Shown here: positions 60,052 through 64,000 of the stretch, piece after piece
How positions within the stretch are numbered: the first letter of the stretch is position 1
Layout: each line of letters begins with the position of its first letter
DNA from: CANDYO01 sp964627795
GTDB taxonomy: Bacteria; Pseudomonadota; Alphaproteobacteria; Rickettsiales; CANDYO01
Direction of reading: 5' to 3'
NCBI GenBank assembly: GCA_964627795.1
Contig: CAZVLF010000006.1
Span: forward strand, 1-64,000
Length of the DNA: 64,000 nucleotides
Position numbers and translations under genes: made by a program
The notes under the pieces: model-generated
Told to the model about the DNA's origin: nothing
The model's input: only the letters and a program-made list of their open reading frames with translations
Databases searched by the model: none

Positions 60052-61956
60052 TTAAAAAGTCCAAACGTACCAACTAATTAAACCTATCATTCCAAGCAGC
60101 ATCACTAAAATATAATGATAAATCAAACCAGATTGAACTCTACTAATAATTTGTGAAGTTTTGTCAGTTATAAAAGCCAGTCCATTTGGCCCTAAATCAT
60201 CTATAAGCTTTATATCTGCAAATTTCCAAATAATTCTTGCTATGCATGAAAAAGGCTTAACTATAATAAAATTATATAACTCATCAATATAATATTTATT
60301 TTTAAGCACCACGTATAAGCCTCCAAATCCATGTGCAAAAACACCAGGCAAGCTAGGGTAAAAAAGATAAAAGATATAGGCTAATCCTATTCCCAATAAG
60401 CTTGCTATCAAAGGGATAAATTTGATTATCCATGAAACATGATGAGCTTTTTCAATTATATCACCAAATATTAAAGCACCACCCCAAAAATCTGGAGTTA
60501 ATATTCCCATATAAATTCCAAGCATGCCTGAAAAAACTGCTCCTAAAGCTAAAATTAATAGCGGATAAATCATTATTCTTGGCGCTTCATGAGCATCTTC
60601 ATATTGGCATTCCCCATAAAAAGTAAGTAGCAACAATCTCCAAGAATAAAAAGCTGTCAAAAACGCACCAATTAACCCAAGAGTAAAAGCCATCATACCT
60701 GCTTCATTCCCTCTTGCATAAGCAACTTCTAATATTAAATCTTTAGAGAAATATCCAGCAAAAGGATATATACCTGCAAGCGCAATGGAACCAATTAGCA
60801 TTAAAATATAAGTGGTTGGTATTTTTTTTGCTAAACCACCCATTTTAAATATATCTTGTTCATGGTGCATGGCATATATAACATTACCTGCTCCTAAAAA
60901 TAAAAGTGCTTTAAAAAATGCATGAGTCGCAAGATGGAATAAAGCAACCGGGTAAGCTCCTACTCCACAGGCAAAAAACATATAACCTAGTTGGCTACAG
61001 GTGGAGTAAGCCACTATCTTCTTAATATCATTTTGAGTTAAGGCAATTGAAGCTGCAAAAATTGCTGTAATTGCACCTACATAAGTAATAATATTTAGCA
61101 CAGATGGAGAAAGTTCAAATAAAGGAGAAAATCTAATTACCAAAAATACCCCTGCTGTAACCATTGTTGCTGCATGGATTAAAGCAGATACTGGAGTTGG
61201 TCCTTCCATTGCATCAGGAAGCCAAGTATGCAAACCAATCTGTGCAGATTTTCCCATTGCTCCAATAAATAATAATAAGCATATTAAATCAGCAGCAAGA
61301 ACTTGATGACCTAATATTTCTAAAGTTTTTCCTTTAAGCAATGATAGGCTAACAAAAATATCAGCAAAATTAATGGAATTAAATATTAAATATAAAGCAG
61401 CTATCCCAAGCATGAAAGCAAGGTCACCTACTCTATTGACTAAAAAAGCTTTCATTGCCGCTTGATTTGCTGATTCTTTATGATACCAAAATCCTATTAA
61501 TAAATAAGAACAAAGCCCGACTCCTTCCCAGCCAACAAATAATTGAAGAATATTATTTGAAGTTACTAAAATAAGCATGAAAAAGGTAAATAAAGATAGA
61601 TAAGACATAAACCTAGGAATAGATTTATCTTCCTGCATGTAACCTATTGAATAGAGATGAACCACTGATGAAACAGAAGTAACAACCACAAGCATTATTG
61701 CCGTAACTGAATCCACATAAAGTGTCCAGCTAGATTTAAGTGTATCCACATTAATCCAATCAAGCACAACTACTGAGAAAATCTGTTTATCAAAAATTGC
61801 TAGTTTAAAAATAAACAGAGAAAATAAAAAGCTACTTAAAATAAAAGCAGTGGAAATAACTTGAGCTAATTTATCACCAAATTTTTTCCCTCCTATATAA
61901 GCACAAATGCTCCCAATAAAAGGCATAAAAACGAGGTTTAATATGACATTTTCCAT
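60052..61956 (-). CDS. nuoL: NADH-quinone oxidoreductase subunit L
   Basis: The 634-residue, roughly 16-helix protein is the terminal proton-pumping subunit with the long lateral helix. Conserved features: LQLFVGWEGVGLCSYLLIGFW, MGKSAQIGLHTWLPDAMEGPTPVSALIHAATMVTAG, SQLGYMFFACG and HAFFKALLFLGAG. It starts six bases after nuoK's stop and is separated from nuoM by 22 bases. Confidence 0.97.
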   Translation of the reverse strand: MENVILNLVFMPFIGSICAYIGGKKFGDKLAQVISTAFILSSFLFSLFIFKLAIFDKQIFSVVVLDWINVDTLKSSWTLYVDSVTAIMLVVVTSVSSVVHLYSIGYMQEDKSIPRFMSYLSLFTFFMLILVTSNNILQLFVGWEGVGLCSYLLIGFWYHKESANQAAMKAFLVNRVGDLAFMLGIAALYLIFNSINFADIFVSLSLLKGKTLEILGHQVLAADLICLLLFIGAMGKSAQIGLHTWLPDAMEGPTPVSALIHAATMVTAGVFLVIRFSPLFELSPSVLNIITYVGAITAIFAASIALTQNDIKKIVAYSTCSQLGYMFFACGVGAYPVALFHLATHAFFKALLFLGAGNVIYAMHHEQDIFKMGGLAKKIPTTYILMLIGSIALAGIYPFAGYFSKDLILEVAYARGNEAGMMAFTLGLIGAFLTAFYSWRLLLLTFYGECQYEDAHEAPRIMIYPLLILALGAVFSGMLGIYMGILTPDFWGGALIFGDIIEKAHHVSWIIKFIPLIASLLGIGLAYIFYLFYPSLPGVFAHGFGGLYVVLKNKYYIDELYNFIIVKPFSCIARIIWKFADIKLIDDLGPNGLAFITDKTSQIISRVQSGLIYHYILVMLLGMIGLISWYVWTF

Positions 61957-61962
61957 TTTATT

Positions 61963-62280
61963 TCACCCCTTTAATTCATTCACATCATCAATGGCAATAG
62001 ACATCTTATTGCGGTAAAAAATCACTAATATTGCTAAACCTATTGCTGCTTCAGCTGCTGCAATAGTGAGAATAAAAATTGTAAATATCTGCCCAACTAA
62101 ATCTTGTAAAAATGCAGAAAATGCTACCATGTTAATGTTTACTGCTAACAACATAAGTTCAATAGACATAAGAATTATTATTAGATTCTTACGATTAAGA
62201 AAAATTCCACAAATGCCAATTACAAATATAATTGCAGCTAAAAATAAATAATGTTGTAGGCTAATTTCAAAAAATTCCAT
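61963..62280 (-). CDS. nuoK: NADH-quinone oxidoreductase subunit K
   Basis: The 105-residue, three-helix protein has GIFLNRKNLIIILMSIELMLLAVNINMVAFS with the essential helix-2 Glu, and a second Glu in AAAEAAIGLAI. It forms part of the proton path in the membrane arm. Its start codon shares a base with the nuoJ stop, so the two are coupled. Confidence 0.96.
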   Translation of the reverse strand: MEFFEISLQHYLFLAAIIFVIGICGIFLNRKNLIIILMSIELMLLAVNINMVAFSAFLQDLVGQIFTIFILTIAAAEAAIGLAILVIFYRNKMSIAIDDVNELKG

Positions 62281-62888
62281 TATTCTATTCCCCTTCCAAC
62301 TTTAACTTTAACCACTTCCATTGAATCCGTTACTGAACGACTAAATTGCTTACCAGCATTTTGGCGTTTAACATTTTCTCTATTTCTATGCGTTAGGATA
62401 ATCGCACTAATCATTGCCACTAGCAAAACTAACCCAGAAATAATTAAAACAGGCATAAAATCAGTATAAAGTACTGAACCTATTGCATGGGTGTTAGTCA
62501 AACCAACAAAATTCTCTGCAGGTAATTTTGTTATTTTATTTATGTCACCTTGCTTACTTATAGCAAGAAATAAGTCAGCAATTAAAACTAATGATATTAA
62601 AATATAGATTGGCAAATGTTTGTTAAATCCAGCTTTAATCTGCTCAATTTTAATGTTAAGCATCATTACCACAAAGAGAAAAAGCACTGCAACAGCACCA
62701 ACATAAACAATTACTAATGTCATTGCTAAAAATTCGGCACCCACTAAAATAAAAAGTCCAGCAACATTAAAAAAACAAAATATCAACCATAAAACTGAAT
62801 GAACTGGGTTTCTTACTGATATCACCACTAACGAAGAAATAACTAGTAAAAAAGAGAATATATAAAAAAATAAACCGTGAATAATCAT
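62280..62888 (-). CDS. nuoJ: NADH-quinone oxidoreductase subunit J
   Basis: From ATG 62888 the protein has about 202 residues: five helices with VISVRNPVHSVLWLIFCFFNVAGLF, GAEFLAMTLVIVYVGAVAVLFLFVVMML (the conserved pi-bulge helix), and a C-terminal basic tail. An upstream ATG at 62921 would overlap nuoI; I prefer 62888, seven bases after the nuoI stop. Confidence 0.93.
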   Translation of the reverse strand: MIIHGLFFYIFSFLLVISSLVVISVRNPVHSVLWLIFCFFNVAGLFILVGAEFLAMTLVIVYVGAVAVLFLFVVMMLNIKIEQIKAGFNKHLPIYILISLVLIADLFLAISKQGDINKITKLPAENFVGLTNTHAIGSVLYTDFMPVLIISGLVLLVAMISAIILTHRNRENVKRQNAGKQFSRSVTDSMEVVKVKVGRGIE

Positions 62889-62895
62889 AATCTTC

Positions 62896-63375
62896 CTATC
62901 TATATTGCATTTCTTTATCAATTCTTTTTGCTATTTCTTCTTCCCAAATTTCTCCATTCTTAAGCAATTTCTCTTTGTTATAAAGTAAAGCTTCATGGGT
63001 TTCAGTGGCAAATTCGAAATTTGGTGTTTCAACAATTGCGTCAACTGGGCAAGCTTCTTGGCACATTCCACAGTAAATACACTTAGTCATGTCAATATCA
63101 TAAACTGTTGTTCTTCTACTATTATCTTCTCTTTCTTCTGCTTCAATATAAATAGCCTGAGCAGGGCAAATAGCTTCACAAAGTTTACAAGCAATACATC
63201 TTTCTTCTCCATTAGGATAACGTCTTAATGCATGCTCCCCTCTAAACCTAGAGCTAAGCTCTGTTTTTTGTAAAGGGTAGTTGATAGTAACTTTACGCTT
63301 AAACATATATTTCAGCGTTAGCATCATCCCTGCAAATATTTCAACTAAGAAAAATGATTTTAAGAACTTAAACAT
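62896..63375 (-). CDS. nuoI: NADH-quinone oxidoreductase subunit I (2x 4Fe-4S)
   Basis: The 159-residue protein has two ferredoxin motifs, CIACKLCEAICPAQAIYIE and CIYCGMCQEACPVDAIVETP, binding clusters N6a and N6b that pass electrons towards quinone, plus the family sequence SSRFRGEHALRRYPNGEERC. Length is normal for alphaproteobacteria. It follows nuoH by three bases. Confidence 0.97.
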   Translation of the reverse strand: MFKFLKSFFLVEIFAGMMLTLKYMFKRKVTINYPLQKTELSSRFRGEHALRRYPNGEERCIACKLCEAICPAQAIYIEAEEREDNSRRTTVYDIDMTKCIYCGMCQEACPVDAIVETPNFEFATETHEALLYNKEKLLKNGEIWEEEIAKRIDKEMQYR

Positions 63376-63378
63376 AAG

Positions 63379-64000
63379 CTATTTTATCTCTGGCAATAAA
63401 TTATTATAGTATAGAATAGATGAAATAAGCACCACCCATAAAAGACAAAGAGGAAGAAAAATTTTCCAACCTAACCTCATCAGTTGGTCATATCTATATC
63501 TTGGAAAAGTTGCTCTAACCCAAATAAAACAAAATAATACAAAACATACTTTTCCAATAAACCAAATAAAACCTGGAACAAAATTTAAAAACTTTAGCCC
63601 AAAAGGTGGAAGCCACCCACCTAAGAATAAAATAGTCATCATTGCGCTGGTTAAAATCATATTGGCGTATTCACCTAAGAAAAATAAAGCAAAAGGAATT
63701 GATGAATATTCCACATTATAACCTGCAACTAACTCTGCTTCTGCTTCAGGCAAGTCAAATGGTAATCTATTTGTTTCAGCAAGAATAGAAATAAAAAATA
63801 TTACTGCCATAGGTAACATCAATAGCTGAATATACCAAGGCATAGCTTGCTGTTTTAGTACAATATCAGTTAAATTAAGTGATCCAACAGTTAAAAGAAC
63901 TGTAATAATCACAAGTCCAATTGATACTTCATAAGAAACCATTTGAGCAGCAGATCTTATCGCTCCCATAAAGGCGTAGTTTGAATTACTTGCCCATCCA
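63379..64000 (-). CDS. nuoH: NADH-quinone oxidoreductase subunit H, cut by window end
   Basis: Only the C-terminal part of about 206 residues lies in the window. The frame runs past position 64000 (GWASNSNYAFMGAIRSAAQM continues upstream of the first ATG), so the true start lies outside. Visible features: MVSYEVSIGLVIITVLL, the quinone-chamber segment AETNRLPFDLPEAEAELVAGYNVEY and the C-terminal LMRLGWKIFLPL. It is the membrane subunit that forms the quinone site with nuoB and nuoD. Confidence 0.95.
   Translation of the reverse strand, partial: GWASNSNYAFMGAIRSAAQMVSYEVSIGLVIITVLLTVGSLNLTDIVLKQQAMPWYIQLLMLPMAVIFFISILAETNRLPFDLPEAEAELVAGYNVEYSSIPFALFFLGEYANMILTSAMMTILFLGGWLPPFGLKFLNFVPGFIWFIGKVCFVLFCFIWVRATFPRYRYDQLMRLGWKIFLPLCLLWVVLISSILYYNNLLPEIK

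Noticed and set aside
1..64000. CRISPR array, rRNA operon, prophage or toxin-antitoxin pair
   Set aside because: No regularly spaced identical repeats, rRNA sequence, phage structural genes or recognisable toxin-antitoxin pair were seen.

Overview
The window is strongly AT-rich and densely coded, with no rRNA and one tRNA. Its gene content suggests an obligate intracellular alphaproteobacterium of the order Rickettsiales. The evidence is a giant VirB6/TrbL-type type IV secretion protein with long extra-membrane tails, ankyrin-type proteins, a long bacterial/eukaryote-like IleS, an alphaproteobacterial DUF4164-zapA pair, SDHAF4, a stringent-response Rel/SpoT, amino-acid permeases of the scavenging type, and many decaying genes. 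I cannot assign a family or genus from the sequence alone.

Layout. 1-6.4 kb is accessory and decaying: an ankyrin-like ORF, a GNAT gene and a second gene each broken by one in-frame stop, then a 1145-residue fusion (ankyrin + DUF3431 + GT25 + GT2-like) and a frameshifted remnant. 6.5-13.4 kb carries a deformylase lookalike without catalytic residues, mlaD and the VirB6-like gene. 13.9-15.6 kb encodes a protein with a YopJ-type His/Asp/Cys triad. 15.7-22.1 kb is mostly housekeeping: rel/spoT, zapA, DUF4164, a 48-residue SDHAF4 gene, rsmE and a hybrid-free sensor kinase. 22.2-25.8 kb has a small membrane protein and a 910-residue GT28/MGDG-synthase-like protein. 25.8-30.2 kb has lnt, a LysE exporter, an IS6-family element and miaB. 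30.3-33.6 kb is a 1102-residue repeat protein, followed by ileS. 37.1-42.2 kb is a graveyard: a pentapeptide-repeat pseudogene, fragments, and a dead serralysin paralogue, with one intact ferritin-like gene and tRNA-Met(CAT) at its edge. 42.3-52.7 kb is housekeeping: ruvX, rlmN, sppA, groES-groEL behind a convincing RpoH-type promoter, hemW, a stomatin, rdgB, ybeY and a CBS-domain protein. 52.8-58.5 kb has two lipoprotein genes (one interrupted), an aromatic amino-acid permease, recF and an intact serralysin-like metalloprotease with a good sigma70 promoter. 58.5-64 kb is the minus-strand nuoH-I-J-K-L-M cluster, with nuoH cut by the window end.

How it fits together. The core genes cover envelope maintenance (mlaD, lnt, sppA), translation and RNA modification (ileS, miaB, rlmN, rsmE, ybeY), proteostasis (groESL) and respiration (complex I, SDH assembly). 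Scattered among them are several large, single-copy, multidomain proteins that look like candidate host-interaction factors: the glycosyltransferase fusion, the YopJ-like protein, the GT28-like protein, the repeat protein and the serralysin. They could be clients of the type IV system to which the VirB6-like protein belongs, but nothing in the sequence proves secretion. The most novel items are the four-module ankyrin/glycosyltransferase fusion, the YopJ-like triad protein, and the intact/decayed serralysin pair with a shortened zinc motif.
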